A DNA stretch of 64,000 nucleotides from Arthrobacter sp. ISL-48. GTDB taxonomy: Bacteria; Actinomycetota; Actinomycetes; Actinomycetales; Micrococcaceae. Shown one piece after another: positions 27,901-42,188 of the stretch. The first letter of the stretch is position 1, and each line of letters begins with the position of its first letter. Position numbers and translations under genes: made by a program. The notes below the pieces were generated by a model. It was not told the origin of the DNA and did not search any database. It saw only the letters and a list, made by a program, of their open reading frames with translations. The stretch spans positions 930,001-994,000 of the forward strand of contig NZ_JAGGPL010000003.1 of assembly GCF_018613805.1 (NCBI RefSeq). Reading direction: 5' to 3'.

Positions 27901-29149
27901 GCCGCCAGCGATTCCCAGCGTCTGCACGTACACTGCCTGCCCCAGGCTCCGGCCGGACGCGCACTGGAAACCAGCCGCCGAGCCGTCCCTGCGAGAAAGC
28001 CACAGCCGCGGCCTGGGCGCCAAAGAGGGCGGCCCCCGCCAAGAGGGCATCGACCGCACGTCCGGTCAGATGCCACACCTCGACGGCGGCAGCCACCGTC
28101 AACGAGATCCTCGCGGCATAGAAGTTGAGTAACCGAAGCGGGCCCGGTGCGGCCGCCACCAACGCAAAATACGATCCGCACAAGCAGATGATGAGGGCAT
28201 ACTCGGATTTGTCGAGCAGCAGCGGCACACACGTCGCAGCGATGGCGACGGCGGGAACCGCCCACGGGTGGAAGACCATCAGCGGTCTGACGTAGACCGG
28301 AGGCAGCCAGCCTGGACGGCCCAGAGCCAGCGCCGTCAGCAGCACTGCCAGCCCGATCAACGCCGCGAAGTACCAGACAAGCGGACCGCCCAGGACGGAC
28401 ACGCCAGACCATGCTGTGGAGACAAGGAAGGTGAGGGAAAGATACACCAGCACGCGGCTCTCGAGCCGAACGGCCGCGGTCACATAAGCCGCAGTCCCAA
28501 CCAGCGACGTGATGAGCCATGCAGCAGGGCCATCGTGGAGCGCGAAGTTGTAGAGGGCAAGGCCCGCGACGGGAACCAGGGCAAGCCCGGTGCCGGCGAA
28601 CGCAACAGCGGCCGGCCTCAGCCTGGGGACCCTGGCATGGAGGACAAACCCCGCCCCGTAGAACATCGAGGTAACTGCGCAGACCGCCGCGAACCGGAAC
28701 ACCGGCGGGAGGTTCGTTCCAATGAAGAGTGCCCCCGCCGCCACCAGCAGCAGGCTTGCCACATACAGTGTGATGTTGATGTTCTGGCGGTCCCGCTTCT
28801 CCCGCCGGGCCTGGCGCTCCGCTGGCGTCTCCGCCTCAAATCTCGAAGCCTGCCAGACCGGATTCGGCGACGATGGCACGGAAGAGGATGCCGCCGTCGT
28901 CCGTGGAGCGACCGGCAGGACGGGCACCTGGGTCCAAGCCGGGGTAGGGAACGCTAACGGTGCCTCCGAGGGCGGGAGCGCTGAGGGTGCGGCTGCTGGA
29001 CCACCGGCCGGACGGCCAGCAACGGGACCAGCCGCAGGGCCGGCTTTTACTGCCGCCGCGGGTTCTGACGTTCCAAGCCTGGCCATGGCATCGAGCCAGC
29101 CTTGAAGGTGACCTGCGCGGTAACCGGCTTTGTACGACTCGTCCGTCAT
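24976..29149 (-). pseudogene. Giant multi-pass membrane protein gene, split by a frameshift
   Basis: Two long frames together describe one protein of about 1390 residues. The first runs from ATG 29149 (MTDESYKAGYRAGHLQGW; GAGG 8 bases upstream) through a Pro/Ala-rich linker into many hydrophobic spans, then loses its membrane character near 26966. The second frame begins exactly there and continues the same kind of sequence to 24976. Removing one base from the four-base C run at 26963-26966 joins them smoothly (GGPTVIAG then EVLLPATVLITV). The composition resembles the large SCO7613-type actinobacterial membrane proteins, function unknown; that assignment is tentative. It may be a true broken gene or a single-base sequence error. 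A perfect AT-rich palindrome lies upstream. Confidence 0.8.
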
Positions 29150-29178
29150 GATGCAACCTCTTTCGCGCAATCGGGAGC

Positions 29179-29213
29179 GCTACAATTAATCCATTGAGTG
29201 GATTAATTGTAGC
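29179..29213. promoter_or_regulatory. Perfect AT-rich palindrome upstream of the giant membrane-protein gene
   Basis: Arms of 15 bases (GCTACAATTAATCCA and its complement) flank a TTGAG loop. A TACAAT, a good -10 hexamer, occurs in each arm, one per strand. It starts 30 bases upstream of the ATG at 29149 and directly follows the tuf terminator. This suggests an operator overlapping a promoter. No regulator gene is adjacent. Confidence 0.6.
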
Positions 29214-29216
29214 AAA

Positions 29217-29250
29217 GAACAGCCCCGCTGCACCAGCAGCGGGGCTGTTC
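29217..29250 (-). terminator. Intrinsic terminator after tuf
   Basis: GAACAGCCCCGCTG and CAGCGGGGCTGTTC form a perfect 14-bp stem with a six-base loop, followed on the minus strand by a short T-rich stretch (TTTGC). Confidence 0.8.
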
Positions 29251-29314
29251 CGGAGCTCACGTCCGGCCGTCAGACGGCCAGCGATCGCAGATCTAGACGC
29301 AGATCAGCAAGTGA

Positions 29315-30505
29315 CTACTTGTTGATCTTGGTGACGCGTCCTGAACCAACGGTGCGGCCGCCTTCGCGGATAGCGAAGCCGAGGCCCTCTTCCATGGCGA
29401 TGGGCTGGATGAGCGCAACGGTCATCTCAGTGTTGTCGCCAGGCATAACCATTTCCGTGCCTTCCGGCAGGGTGATAACGCCGGTTACGTCCGTGGTGCG
29501 GAAGTAGAACTGCGGGCGGTAGTTGGAGTAGAACGGGTTGTGACGTCCGCCTTCGTCCTTGGAGAGGATGTAGACGTTGGCCTCGAAGTCGGTGTGCGGG
29601 GTGATGGAACCCGGCTTGACGACAACCTGGCCACGCTCTACGTCATCGCGCTTCAGACCGCGGAGCAGGAGGCCACAGTTCTCGCCGGCCCATGCTTCGT
29701 CGAGCTGCTTGTGGAACATCTCGATACCGGTAACCGTGGTCTTCTGGACCGGGCGGATGCCGACGATCTCGACCTCGGAGTTGATGGCGAGGGTTCCACG
29801 CTCGGCGCGGCCCGTTACAACGGTGCCACGGCCGGTGATCGTGAAGACGTCTTCGATCGGCATCAGGAACGGCTTGTCACGGTCACGTACGGGGTCCGGA
29901 ACGGACTCGTCAACGGCTTCCATGAGGTCCTCAACGGACTTGACCCAAACGGGGTCGCCTTCGAGGGCCTTCAGGCCGGAAACGCGAACAACAGGAGCGT
30001 CGTCGCCATCGAAGCCCTGAGCGCTGAGCAGCTCACGAACTTCCATTTCAACGAGGTCCAGAAGCTCTTCGTCGTCAACCATGTCCGACTTGTTCAGCGC
30101 AACCAGCAGGTAGGGAACGCCAACCTGGCGGGCGAGCAGAACGTGCTCGCGGGTCTGAGCCATCGGGCCGTCAGTGGCGGCAACCACGAGGATTGCACCG
30201 TCCATCTGCGCAGCACCGGTGATCATGTTCTTGATGTAGTCAGCGTGACCCGGAGCGTCTACGTGTGCGTAGTGGCGCTTCTCGGTCTGGTACTCAACGT
30301 GGGAGATGTTGATGGTAATGCCGCGCTGACGCTCTTCGGGAGCAGAGTCAATAGACGCGAAGTCGCGCTGCTCGTTGAGAGTCGGGTACTTGTCGTACAG
30401 CACCTTGGAAATGGCGGCCGTCAGCGTCGTCTTACCGTGGTCAACGTGACCAATGGTGCCGATGTTGACGTGCGGCTTAGTCCGCTCGAACTTTGCCTTT
30501 GCCAC
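29315..30505 (-). CDS. tuf: Elongation factor Tu
   Basis: A 396-residue GTPase that delivers aminoacyl-tRNA to the ribosome. G1 is GHVDHGKTT, the switch region holds RGITI, G3 is DAPGH, G4 is NKSD, and the domain 2/3 sequences end [14 protein letters not shown]. It is the last gene of the str operon, 265 bases after fusA. That gap holds a long hairpin and may contain a separate tuf promoter. Confidence 0.99.
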   Translation of the reverse strand: MAKAKFERTKPHVNIGTIGHVDHGKTTLTAAISKVLYDKYPTLNEQRDFASIDSAPEERQRGITINISHVEYQTEKRHYAHVDAPGHADYIKNMITGAAQMDGAILVVAATDGPMAQTREHVLLARQVGVPYLLVALNKSDMVDDEELLDLVEMEVRELLSAQGFDGDDAPVVRVSGLKALEGDPVWVKSVEDLMEAVDESVPDPVRDRDKPFLMPIEDVFTITGRGTVVTGRAERGTLAINSEVEIVGIRPVQKTTVTGIEMFHKQLDEAWAGENCGLLLRGLKRDDVERGQVVVKPGSITPHTDFEANVYILSKDEGGRHNPFYSNYRPQFYFRTTDVTGVITLPEGTEMVMPGDNTEMTVALIQPIAMEEGLGFAIREGGRTVGSGRVTKINK

Positions 30506-30653
30506 AGGTTCCTCCTAGAACGTTTTCAAATGACTTACCTTCCGGCCGCGCTTGTCGCGGCAGAAACTCAGGCAAGTCTACTTGGGGGGCTTTGGATTGG
30601 TGAAATTGCAGATTCAGGAACTAATACTAGTGCCTCGAGCCTGTTCGTGCTGA

Positions 30654-30702
30654 TGGCCGGGGCCCGGCTTGACCGGACTGCATCTAACCGGAACCCCGGC
30701 CA
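30654..30702 (-). other. Long hairpin between fusA and tuf
   Basis: TGGCCGGGG and CCCCGGCCA pair around an inner CCGG/CCGG pairing. No T-run follows on the minus strand. It may reduce read-through from fusA, which fits a separately promoted tuf, or protect mRNA ends. The downstream TAGTAT near 30624-30629 (minus strand) could be a tuf -10, but no -35 was found. Confidence 0.45.
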
Positions 30703-30770
30703 CCTGCACCAGGTGTGCTTCCGTCAGACGGAAGCGCACCCGAGTTTGTTAGCAGTGAAAGTCCGAAGGA

Positions 30771-32885
30771 CTATTCGCCGCGGTTCTTCTGGATGATCTC
30801 GTCGGCAAATGCCTTCGGGACCTCGGCGTAGCTGTGGAACGTCATGGAGTACACAGCGCGGCCCTGGGTCTTTGAGCGCAGGTCACCGATGTAGCCGAAC
30901 ATGCCGGACAGCGGGACGTGCGCACGGATGACCTTGACACCCTGTGCATCTTCCATGGACTGCATCTGGCCACGGCGGGAGTTGAGGTCACCGATTACTT
31001 CACCCATGTATTCCTCAGGGGTGCGGACCTCGACATCCATCAGCGGTTCGAGCAGGACGGGGTTCGCCTTGCGTGCGGCTTCCTTGAAAGCCATACGGCC
31101 GGCAATCTTGAACGCCATTTCCGAAGAGTCAACGTCGTGGTAGGCGCCGTCAATCAGCGTTGCTTTGATGCCGACAACCGGGTAACCGGCCAGGACGCCG
31201 TCGTTAAGCGCATCCTGGATACCGGCGTCAACCGACGGGATGTATTCGCGCGGAATACGGCCACCGGTCACCTTGTTCTCGAACTCGTACAGCTCGCCTT
31301 CGGACGTGTCCAGCGGCCCGATGGCAATCTGGATCTTTGCGAACTGGCCCGAACCACCGGTCTGCTTCTTGTGCGTGTAGTCGTGACGCGCAACAACGTT
31401 CTTGATGGTTTCGCGGTAAGCGACCTGCGGCTTGCCGACGTTTGCCTCAACCTTGAATTCGCGGCGCATGCGGTCCACCAGGATGTCCAGGTGGAGCTCG
31501 CCCATGCCGGCGATGATGGTCTGGCCAGTGTCTTCGTTGAGGGACACCTGGAAGGTGGGGTCCTCGGCGGAGAGCTTCTGGATGGCCGTGGAAAGCTTCT
31601 CCTGGTCACCCTTGGTGTTCGGTTCGATGGCAACCGAGATCACAGGCTCCGGGAAGCTCATGGACTCGAGGACGATCTGGTTGCTGGAGTCACACAGGGT
31701 ATCGCCCGTGGTGGTGTCCTTCAGACCGATGGCTGCATAGATGTGGCCTGCGGTAGCGCCGTCAACCGGCATTTCCTTGTTGGCGTGCATCTGGAACAGC
31801 TTGCCGATGCGCTCCTTCTTGCCCTTGGTGGAGTTGACCACCTGCGCGCCTGCTTCCACGTGACCGGAGTACACGCGGATGAAGGTGAGCTGGCCGAAGA
31901 ACGGGTGCGTGGCAATCTTGAACGCCAGAGCCGAGAACGGCTCTTCGGAAGACGGCTTGCGCGTCAGTTCCTTCTCTTCGTCGCGGGGATCGTGACCGAT
32001 CATCGGCGGGACGTCGAGCGGGTTCGGCAGGTAGTCAACGACAGCGTCAAGCATCGGCTGGACACCACGGTTCTTGAAGGCAGAGCCACAGAACACCGGG
32101 TACAGCTCGGAATTGATCGTCATCTTGCGGATGCCGGCCTTGAGCTCGTCGATCGAAATTTCTTCGCCTTCGAGGTACTTCTCCATGAGTTCTTCGGAAG
32201 CCTCAGCAACGGCCTCGACGAGGGCTGCGCGGTATTCCTCAGCCTTCTCCTTGAGGTCAGCCGGGATCTCCTGGACCTCGTACTTGGCACCCATGGTGAC
32301 GTCACCCTTGGAGTCGCCAGGCCAGACCAGCGCACGCATGTAGAGCAGGTCGACGACGCCGATGAAGTCGTTCTCGGCGCCGATCGGGAGCTGCATGACG
32401 AGCGGCTTGGCGCCGAGGCGGCTGATGATGGTATCTACGGTGAAGTAGAAGTCAGCACCCAGCTTGTCCATCTTGTTCACGAAGCAGATACGCGGAACGT
32501 TGTACTTATCGGCCTGGCGCCACACGGTCTCGGACTGCGGCTCGACGCCTTCCTTGCCGTCGAACACGGCAACAGCGCCGTCGAGGACGCGCAGGGAGCG
32601 CTCAACCTCAACAGTGAAGTCCACGTGGCCGGGGGTGTCGATGATGTTGATCTGGTTGTTTTCCCAGAAGCAGGTCACGGCGGCAGACGTGATGGTGATG
32701 CCGCGTTCCTTTTCCTGTTCCATCCAGTCGGTGGTCGAAGCGCCGTCGTGCGTTTCGCCAATCTTGTGGTTCACACCTGTGTAGAACAGGATGCGCTCGG
32801 TGGTGGTGGTCTTGCCGGCGTCAATGTGGGCCATGATGCCGATGTTGCGGACCTTACTAAGGTCGGTAAGCACGTCCTGTGCCAC
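30771..32885 (-). CDS. fusA: Elongation factor G
   Basis: A 704-residue translocation GTPase with the P-loop [14 protein letters not shown]2 RGITI, G3 DTPGHVDF, G4 NKMD and the five-domain layout. The domain IV tip segment [13 protein letters not shown] is typical. The start is GTG 32885 with GGGAG upstream. It follows rpsG after 69 bases that contain a perfect 28-base palindrome. Confidence 0.99.
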   Translation of the reverse strand: MAQDVLTDLSKVRNIGIMAHIDAGKTTTTERILFYTGVNHKIGETHDGASTTDWMEQEKERGITITSAAVTCFWENNQINIIDTPGHVDFTVEVERSLRVLDGAVAVFDGKEGVEPQSETVWRQADKYNVPRICFVNKMDKLGADFYFTVDTIISRLGAKPLVMQLPIGAENDFIGVVDLLYMRALVWPGDSKGDVTMGAKYEVQEIPADLKEKAEEYRAALVEAVAEASEELMEKYLEGEEISIDELKAGIRKMTINSELYPVFCGSAFKNRGVQPMLDAVVDYLPNPLDVPPMIGHDPRDEEKELTRKPSSEEPFSALAFKIATHPFFGQLTFIRVYSGHVEAGAQVVNSTKGKKERIGKLFQMHANKEMPVDGATAGHIYAAIGLKDTTTGDTLCDSSNQIVLESMSFPEPVISVAIEPNTKGDQEKLSTAIQKLSAEDPTFQVSLNEDTGQTIIAGMGELHLDILVDRMRREFKVEANVGKPQVAYRETIKNVVARHDYTHKKQTGGSGQFAKIQIAIGPLDTSEGELYEFENKVTGGRIPREYIPSVDAGIQDALNDGVLAGYPVVGIKATLIDGAYHDVDSSEMAFKIAGRMAFKEAARKANPVLLEPLMDVEVRTPEEYMGEVIGDLNSRRGQMQSMEDAQGVKVIRAHVPLSGMFGYIGDLRSKTQGRAVYSMTFHSYAEVPKAFADEIIQKNRGE

Positions 32886-32915
32886 GGTGTCTCCCTTTCG
32901 GATGGACTACGCGTT

Positions 32916-32943
32916 CGCCGCCGGCTCGATCGAGCCGGCGGCG
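32916..32943 (-). other. Perfect palindrome between rpsG and fusA
   Basis: CGCCGCCGGCTCGA is followed directly by its reverse complement, 28 bases in all. In RNA this forms a very stable GC hairpin with a small loop. No U-tract follows, so mRNA processing or partial attenuation is a better guess than termination. Confidence 0.75.
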
Positions 32944-32954
32944 TCCGGGAAGTA

Positions 32955-33425
32955 TTACCAGCGGTAGTGTGCGAAGGCCTTGTTGGACTCGGCCATCTTG
33001 TGGGTGTCTTCGCGACGCTTCACAGCGGCGCCGAGACCGTTGGAGGCATCCAGGATCTCGTTGCGGAGGCGCTCAGTCATGGTCTTCTCGCGGCGGGCCT
33101 TGGAGTAACCAACGAGCCAGCGAAGGGCCAGCGCAGTTGCGCGGCCCGGCTTGACCTCAACCGGAACCTGGTAGGTGGCGCCACCAACGCGGCGGGACTT
33201 CACCTCGAGGCTCGGCTTGATGTTCTCCATGGCCTTCTTCAGGGCAGCAACCGGGTCTCCACCGGACTTTTCCTGTGCACCGGCAAGGGCACCGTAAACG
33301 ATGCGCTCCGCGGTGGACTTCTTGCCGTCGACCAGCACCTTGTTGATCAGCTGGGTGACCAGCGGGGACCCGTAAACGGGATCAATGACTAGCGGCCGCT
33401 TCGGGGCCGGACCCTTGCGAGGCAT
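32955..33425 (-). CDS. rpsG: 30S ribosomal protein S7
   Basis: A 156-residue S7, which nucleates the small-subunit head: [20 protein letters not shown], then [15 protein letters not shown] and the [15 protein letters not shown] end. The ATG at 33425 lies one base after the rpsL stop codon. A longer frame overlapping rpsL was rejected. Confidence 0.99.
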   Translation of the reverse strand: MPRKGPAPKRPLVIDPVYGSPLVTQLINKVLVDGKKSTAERIVYGALAGAQEKSGGDPVAALKKAMENIKPSLEVKSRRVGGATYQVPVEVKPGRATALALRWLVGYSKARREKTMTERLRNEILDASNGLGAAVKRREDTHKMAESNKAFAHYRW

Positions 33426-33426
33426 A

Positions 33427-33801
33427 TTACTTCTTCTCCATCTTTGCGCCGTAGCGGCTGCGGGCCTGCTTACGGTTCTTGACGCCCTGGGTATCGAGGG
33501 CGCCACGGACGATCTTGTAGCGGACACCTGGGAGGTCCTTCACACGACCACCGCGGACGAGCACAATGGAGTGCTCCTGCAGGTTGTGGCCTACACCGGG
33601 GATGTAAGCGGTGACTTCAATGCCACCGTTGAGGCGCACACGCGCCACCTTACGCAGAGCCGAGTTCGGCTTCTTCGGGGTGGTGGTGTACACGCGGGTG
33701 CAGACACCGCGGCGCATGGGGCTGCCGTTCAGCGCGGGGGCCTTGGTCTTCTTGACCTTAGGCGTGCGGCCCTTGCGGACCAGCTGGTTAATCGTAGGCA
33801 C
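33427..33801 (-). CDS. rpsL: 30S ribosomal protein S12
   Basis: A 124-residue S12 of the decoding centre: GTG start, [20 protein letters not shown], then [20 protein letters not shown] and the [19 protein letters not shown] end. The Lys in TPKKPNS and the Lys in GRVKDL, where streptomycin resistance changes arise in other species, have the wild-type residues. It heads the str operon. Confidence 0.99.
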   Translation of the reverse strand: MPTINQLVRKGRTPKVKKTKAPALNGSPMRRGVCTRVYTTTPKKPNSALRKVARVRLNGGIEVTAYIPGVGHNLQEHSIVLVRGGRVKDLPGVRYKIVRGALDTQGVKNRKQARSRYGAKMEKK

Positions 33802-34042
33802 TCTCGTGTTCTCCGTTGGTTTGATCTCTACCGGCGCATCGCGGCGTCAACCGTCACTGCACCGATTTGGCGTTGTTCCTGCAGCCTCGATGTCTAGGAT
33901 CGAACTTAGGCGTGCAAAAGCGTGGCATTCGTTGCGCACCTAGCCCGCAACCCGGAAACAAGCTCACACCCAACATCATGAGAACAAAACCAAAATGATG
34001 CTGCGGCGGCCTTCATCCACTGCCACACAAACAATTACCAAA

Positions 34043-34072
34043 ATTCTAGCACGGCTTGATCCTGCGGGTTAA
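34043..34072 (-). promoter_or_regulatory. Predicted str operon promoter before rpsL
   Basis: On the minus strand TTAACC (-35, 34067-34072) stands 18 bases before TAGAAT (-10, 34043-34048), which is extended by TGC. Transcription would start near 34036, giving a leader of about 235 bases. The rest of the 405-base gap before rpsL holds only the rpoC terminator. Confidence 0.6.
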
Positions 34073-34088
34073 TTGGGTGTATACGAAA

Positions 34089-34137
34089 GGCCCCGCCTCC
34101 CCTCCGCCAGAAACTCAGGCAGAGGGGGAACGGGGCC
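34089..34137 (-). terminator. Terminator after rpoC
   Basis: GGCCCCG and CGGGGCC pair at the base, with CCCCCTC/GAGGGG-like pairing inside, and TTTCGT follows on the minus strand. It closes the rpoB-rpoC operon. Confidence 0.75.
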
Positions 34138-34206
34138 GTCCTAAGGGCAGGGCGGTCGGGTCCCTACGTGGCGCGGAACGCGACACGAAAGGGTCCGCCG
34201 TGCCAG

Positions 34207-38106
<3,900 letters not shown>

Positions 38107-38173
38107 ATGGTCCCTGTTCTCTCTTGTTCTCTAAATTCTGAAGTCTTGGGTTACGGGAAGAGGGAGGTGAGGC

Positions 38174-38215
38174 CCCGGGAAAGGCAGCGCGGCGGGGCCG
38201 CGCGCCTTTCCCGGG
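38174..38215 (-). other. Large stem-loop between rpoB and rpoC
   Basis: CCCGGGAAAGG and CCTTTCCCGGG form an 11-bp outer stem, and GCGCGGC/GCCGCGC form an inner stem. No U-tract follows. It resembles an mRNA-processing or partial-attenuation site separating the two polymerase genes. Confidence 0.7.
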
Positions 38216-38226
38216 ACGCCCGCCTG

Positions 38227-41200
38227 CTAAACCTCTTCTACGGAACTTGGCTCTGCACGAGACAGATCGATGCCCAGTTCTTCCGCAGCCGTGAAGACTG
38301 CGTCATCAGAGTCACGCATTTCAATTGTGGTTCCGTCCGTGGAAAGCACTTCCACGTTCAGGCACAGCGACTGCATTTCCTTGATCAAGACCTTGAAGGA
38401 CTCAGGAACGCCCGGCTCGGGGATGTTCTCGCCCTTGACGATTGCTTCGTAGACCTTCACACGACCGTGGATATCATCCGACTTGATCGTGAGGAGCTCC
38501 TGGAGCGTGTAGGCGGCGCCATAAGCTTCGAGCGCCCACACTTCCATTTCACCGAAGCGCTGGCCACCGAACTGTGCCTTACCACCCAGCGGCTGCTGCG
38601 TGATCATGGAGTACGGGCCGGTGGAGCGGGCGTGGATCTTGTCGTCCACCAGGTGGTGGAGCTTCAGGATGTACATGTAGCCGACCGAGATCGGATCCGG
38701 GAACGGCTCGCCGGAGCGGCCGTCGAAGAGGCGGGTCTTGCCTGAGGAGTTGATCAGGCGGTCGCCGTCGCGCGTCACGTTGGTGGAGTCGAGCAGACCG
38801 GTGATTTCTTCTTCACGGGCGCCATCGAACACCGGCGTTGCAACAGTGGTCTGGCCACTTTCGCGCGGCAGGTTCGGCAGCTGCTTGACCCACTCGGGCT
38901 CGCCTTCGATCTTCCAGCCGGTCTTGGCAACCCAGCCGAGGTGCGTTTCGAGCACCTGGCCGACGTTCATACGGCCCGGAACACCCAGCGGGTTCAGGAC
39001 AATATCAACGGGGGTACCGTCGGCAAGGAAGGGCATGTCCTCGATCGGAAGGATCTTGGAGATGACACCCTTGTTGCCGTGGCGGCCGGCGAGCTTGTCG
39101 CCGTCGGTGATCTTGCGCTTGGCGGCCACGTAGACGCGGACCAGCTGGTTCACGCCCGGGGGCAGTTCGTCGTCGTTGTCGCGGTCGAAGACGCGGACAC
39201 CGATGACGGTGCCGGACTCGCCGTGCGGAACCTTCAGGGAGGTGTCGCGCACTTCGCGGGACTTCTCACCGAAGATGGCGCGCAGCAGGCGCTCTTCCGG
39301 GGTCAGCTCGGTTTCACCCTTCGGGGTGACCTTTCCGACCAGGATGTCGCCGGCTTCAACCTCGGCACCAATGTGGATGATGCCGCGCTCGTCCAGGCCC
39401 GCAAGGACTTCCTCGGACACGTTGGGGATGTCACGGGTGATTTCCTCGGCACCAAGCTTGGTGTCGCGGGCATCGATCTCGTGCTCCTCGATGTGGATGG
39501 AGGAGAGAACGTCCTCGGCAACAATGCGCTGCGAGAGGATGATGGCGTCCTCGAAGTTGTGACCTTCCCATGACATGAACGCCACCAGCAGGTTCTTGCC
39601 GAGGGCGAGTTCGCCCTGGTCCGTTGCCGGACCGTCGGCGATAATGCCGCCGACCTCAAGGCGCTGGCCTTCATTCACCAGGACACGGTGGTTGTAGCAG
39701 TTGCCCTGGTTGGAACGGGCGAACTTGTTGATGCGGTAGTTGGTTTCCGTGCCGTCATCGTTGAGCATGATGACCAGTTCAGCGGAGACCTCGGTCACCA
39801 CACCTGCCTTCTTGGCGATGACAACGTCACCGGCGTCGACTGCAGCCGCGCGCTCCATACCGGTGCCCACGAACGGAGCCTCGGAACGGACCAGCGGCAC
39901 AGCCTGGCGCTGCATGTTGGCACCCATGAGTGCACGGTTAGCATCGTCGTGCTCCAGGAACGGGATCAGGGCGGTAGCCACGGACACCATCTGGCGCGGG
40001 GAAACGTCCATGAACTCGACGTCGGCGGCGGGAACCAGCACGGGCTCGCCTCCACCACCGCGGGCGCGGACCAGGACAGTCTCTTCGGCGAACTTCTTGT
40101 TCTCATCCAGCGGAGCGTTGGCCTGTGCGATCAGGACCTCTGCCTCGTCGTCGGCCGTGAGGTACTGGACCTCATCCGATACAACGCCTTCGGACACGAG
40201 ACGGTAAGGCGTCTCGATGAAGCCGAACGGGTTGATGCGGCCGTAGGATGCCAGCGAACCGATCAGACCGATGTTCGGGCCTTCAGGGGTTTCGATGGGG
40301 CACATACGTCCGTAGTGGGACGGGTGAACGTCTCGGACTTCCATGCCTGCACGGTCACGGGACAGACCACCCGGGCCAAGGGCCGACAGGCGGCGCTTGT
40401 GGGTCAGGCCCGAGAGCGGGTTGTTCTGGTCCATGAACTGGGACAGCTGGGACGTTCCGAAGAACTCCTTGATGGCTGCGACCACGGGGCGGATGTTGAT
40501 CAGGGTCTGAGGCGTGATTGCCTCGACGTCCTGGGTAGTCATACGCTCGCGGACAACGCGCTCCATACGGGACAGGCCGGTGCGGACCTGGTTCTCGATG
40601 AGCTCGCCAACGGCGCGGATTCGGCGGTTGCCGAAGTGGTCGATGTCATCGATCTCGACGCGCAGCTCGTGGTCCTGGCCGTCGCGCTTGCCCGTGAGGG
40701 TCTTCTCGCCGGCGTGCAACGCAACCAGGAACTTGATCATGGCGACGATGTCTTCAACGTGCAGGACCGACGCTTCCTTGTCGCCAAGGGAGCGGTCGAT
40801 GCCAAGCTTGCGGTTGATCTTGTAACGGCCGACCTTGGCCAGATCGTAGCGCTTGGAGTTGAAGTACAGGTTGTCCAGCAGGGACTGGGCAGCCTCGACG
40901 GTGGGCGGCTCGCCCGGTCGCAGCTTCCGGTAGATGTCCAGCAAAGCGTCTTCGCGGGTCTCGGTGGCATCCTTCTCCAGCGTGGCGCGCATGGAGTCGT
41001 ACTGGCCGAACTCTTCGAGGATCTGGCCTTCGGTCCAGCCCAGGGCCTTCAGCAGCACCGTGACGGACTGCTTGCGCTTGCGGTCGAGGCGGACGCCGAC
41101 CTGGTCGCGCTTGTCGATCTCAAGCTCGAACCATGCACCGCGGGACGGGATGATCTTGGCAGTGAAGATGTCCTTGTCGCTGGTCTTGTCGGCGGTGCGC

Positions 41201-41736
41201 TCGAAATAAGCGCCCGGGGAACGGACCAGCTGGGAGACGACGACACGCTCGGTGCCGTTGACGACGAAGGTGCCCTTCTCGGTCATCAGCGGGAAGTCGC
41301 CCATGAACACGGTCTGCTGCTTGATTTCGCCCGTGTTGTTGTTCATGAACTCGGCCTTGACGTACAGCGGAGCCGAGTACGTTGCGTCCCGGTCCTTGCA
41401 CTCGGCCATGGTGTACTTCGGGTCAGCGAACTCCGGATCGGAGAAGCTCAGGGACATGGTGCCCTGGAAGTCCTCGATCGGGGAGATCTCTTCGAAAATG
41501 TCCGAGAGACCTGACGTGGTGGCGACGCTGAGATCGTTTTCTTCGACGGCCTTCGCTACGCGTGCCTGCCAGCGTTCGTTTCCGACCAGCCAGTCGAAGC
41601 TGTCCGTCTGCAGGGCAAGAAGATTCGGAACGTCAAGAGGTTCGTGAATCTTTGCGAATGAGAGCCGGCGAGTGGCACCATCAGTGCTGTCGGCGGTGTT
41701 AGCGGTTTCGTTATTAGAGGTGCTCGAGGCGACCAA
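38227..41736 (-). CDS. rpoB: DNA-directed RNA polymerase beta subunit
   Basis: A 1169-residue subunit. The rifampicin region reads [20 protein letters not shown] and [20 protein letters not shown], the sensitive type. The active-centre segments [14 protein letters not shown] and [20 protein letters not shown] are present. The start is TTG 41736 ([12 protein letters not shown]...), with GGAAGGA 6 bases upstream; a frame five residues longer starts inside that ribosome site. A promoter is predicted about 210 bases upstream. Confidence 0.98.
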   Translation of the reverse strand: MVASSTSNNETANTADSTDGATRRLSFAKIHEPLDVPNLLALQTDSFDWLVGNERWQARVAKAVEENDLSVATTSGLSDIFEEISPIEDFQGTMSLSFSDPEFADPKYTMAECKDRDATYSAPLYVKAEFMNNNTGEIKQQTVFMGDFPLMTEKGTFVVNGTERVVVSQLVRSPGAYFERTADKTSDKDIFTAKIIPSRGAWFELEIDKRDQVGVRLDRKRKQSVTVLLKALGWTEGQILEEFGQYDSMRATLEKDATETREDALLDIYRKLRPGEPPTVEAAQSLLDNLYFNSKRYDLAKVGRYKINRKLGIDRSLGDKEASVLHVEDIVAMIKFLVALHAGEKTLTGKRDGQDHELRVEIDDIDHFGNRRIRAVGELIENQVRTGLSRMERVVRERMTTQDVEAITPQTLINIRPVVAAIKEFFGTSQLSQFMDQNNPLSGLTHKRRLSALGPGGLSRDRAGMEVRDVHPSHYGRMCPIETPEGPNIGLIGSLASYGRINPFGFIETPYRLVSEGVVSDEVQYLTADDEAEVLIAQANAPLDENKKFAEETVLVRARGGGGEPVLVPAADVEFMDVSPRQMVSVATALIPFLEHDDANRALMGANMQRQAVPLVRSEAPFVGTGMERAAAVDAGDVVIAKKAGVVTEVSAELVIMLNDDGTETNYRINKFARSNQGNCYNHRVLVNEGQRLEVGGIIADGPATDQGELALGKNLLVAFMSWEGHNFEDAIILSQRIVAEDVLSSIHIEEHEIDARDTKLGAEEITRDIPNVSEEVLAGLDERGIIHIGAEVEAGDILVGKVTPKGETELTPEERLLRAIFGEKSREVRDTSLKVPHGESGTVIGVRVFDRDNDDELPPGVNQLVRVYVAAKRKITDGDKLAGRHGNKGVISKILPIEDMPFLADGTPVDIVLNPLGVPGRMNVGQVLETHLGWVAKTGWKIEGEPEWVKQLPNLPRESGQTTVATPVFDGAREEEITGLLDSTNVTRDGDRLINSSGKTRLFDGRSGEPFPDPISVGYMYILKLHHLVDDKIHARSTGPYSMITQQPLGGKAQFGGQRFGEMEVWALEAYGAAYTLQELLTIKSDDIHGRVKVYEAIVKGENIPEPGVPESFKVLIKEMQSLCLNVEVLSTDGTTIEMRDSDDAVFTAAEELGIDLSRAEPSSVEEV

Positions 41737-42188
41737 GAGGGATCCTTCCACAGACCTTCAGGCGTTTTCAGATCTCCCCCGCTGTGCACCCTGCAGAATG
41801 ACTCCGCAGTGCTACCATCCGGTTCCGCTATATGACCCGGGGCCCGCGCTGCCCATAGTGTGACGTTGTTGACGGCACGTTGATGGTCAGCTGCTAGGCA
41901 AAGCCCACCGCTATATGAAGGCTGAAGGTAAACAGGGAAGACGCAAATATCTACGATACGGCAAAATAGCGCACCTGTCTACCCCACATCGGGCCTGATT
42001 GCAAGCACGTATATTGGCCGTTGGTTTGAAGCGTCTGCCCGCCGGTTTTCCCTCTGCACTCCGGGGCGCTGTTGGAGACAGCAGAGCGGATCGGCGGAAT
42101 TAGCGGTGCCGCTCAAACGTTTGGATGGTTAGGTGATGAGGCTCACGATAGCCTTGGCCTACATCATTTCAGATCGGAAGAGACAACA
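41737..42188. promoter_or_regulatory. Divergent region with predicted rpoB promoter
   Basis: On the minus strand TAGACA (-35, 41976-41981) lies 17 bases before TATCGT (-10, 41953-41958). The start would be near 41946, leaving a leader of about 210 bases before rpoB. In the plus direction toward the thiolase gene no convincing promoter could be named. No coding frame is supported in this 452-base gap. Confidence 0.5.

Noticed and set aside
30918..33392. A plus-strand open frame of 824 codons opposite fusA and rpsG
   Set aside because: It is exactly antisense to conserved genes and arises from GC-rich third codon positions; no domain or ribosome site supports it.
39688..41514. A plus-strand open frame of 608 codons opposite rpoB
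   Set aside because: Same cause; the translated sequence is low in sense and the other strand is a highly conserved gene.
42072..42188. Longer start for the thiolase gene
   Set aside because: The extra 39 residues do not resemble thiolases, and a ribosome site precedes 42189.
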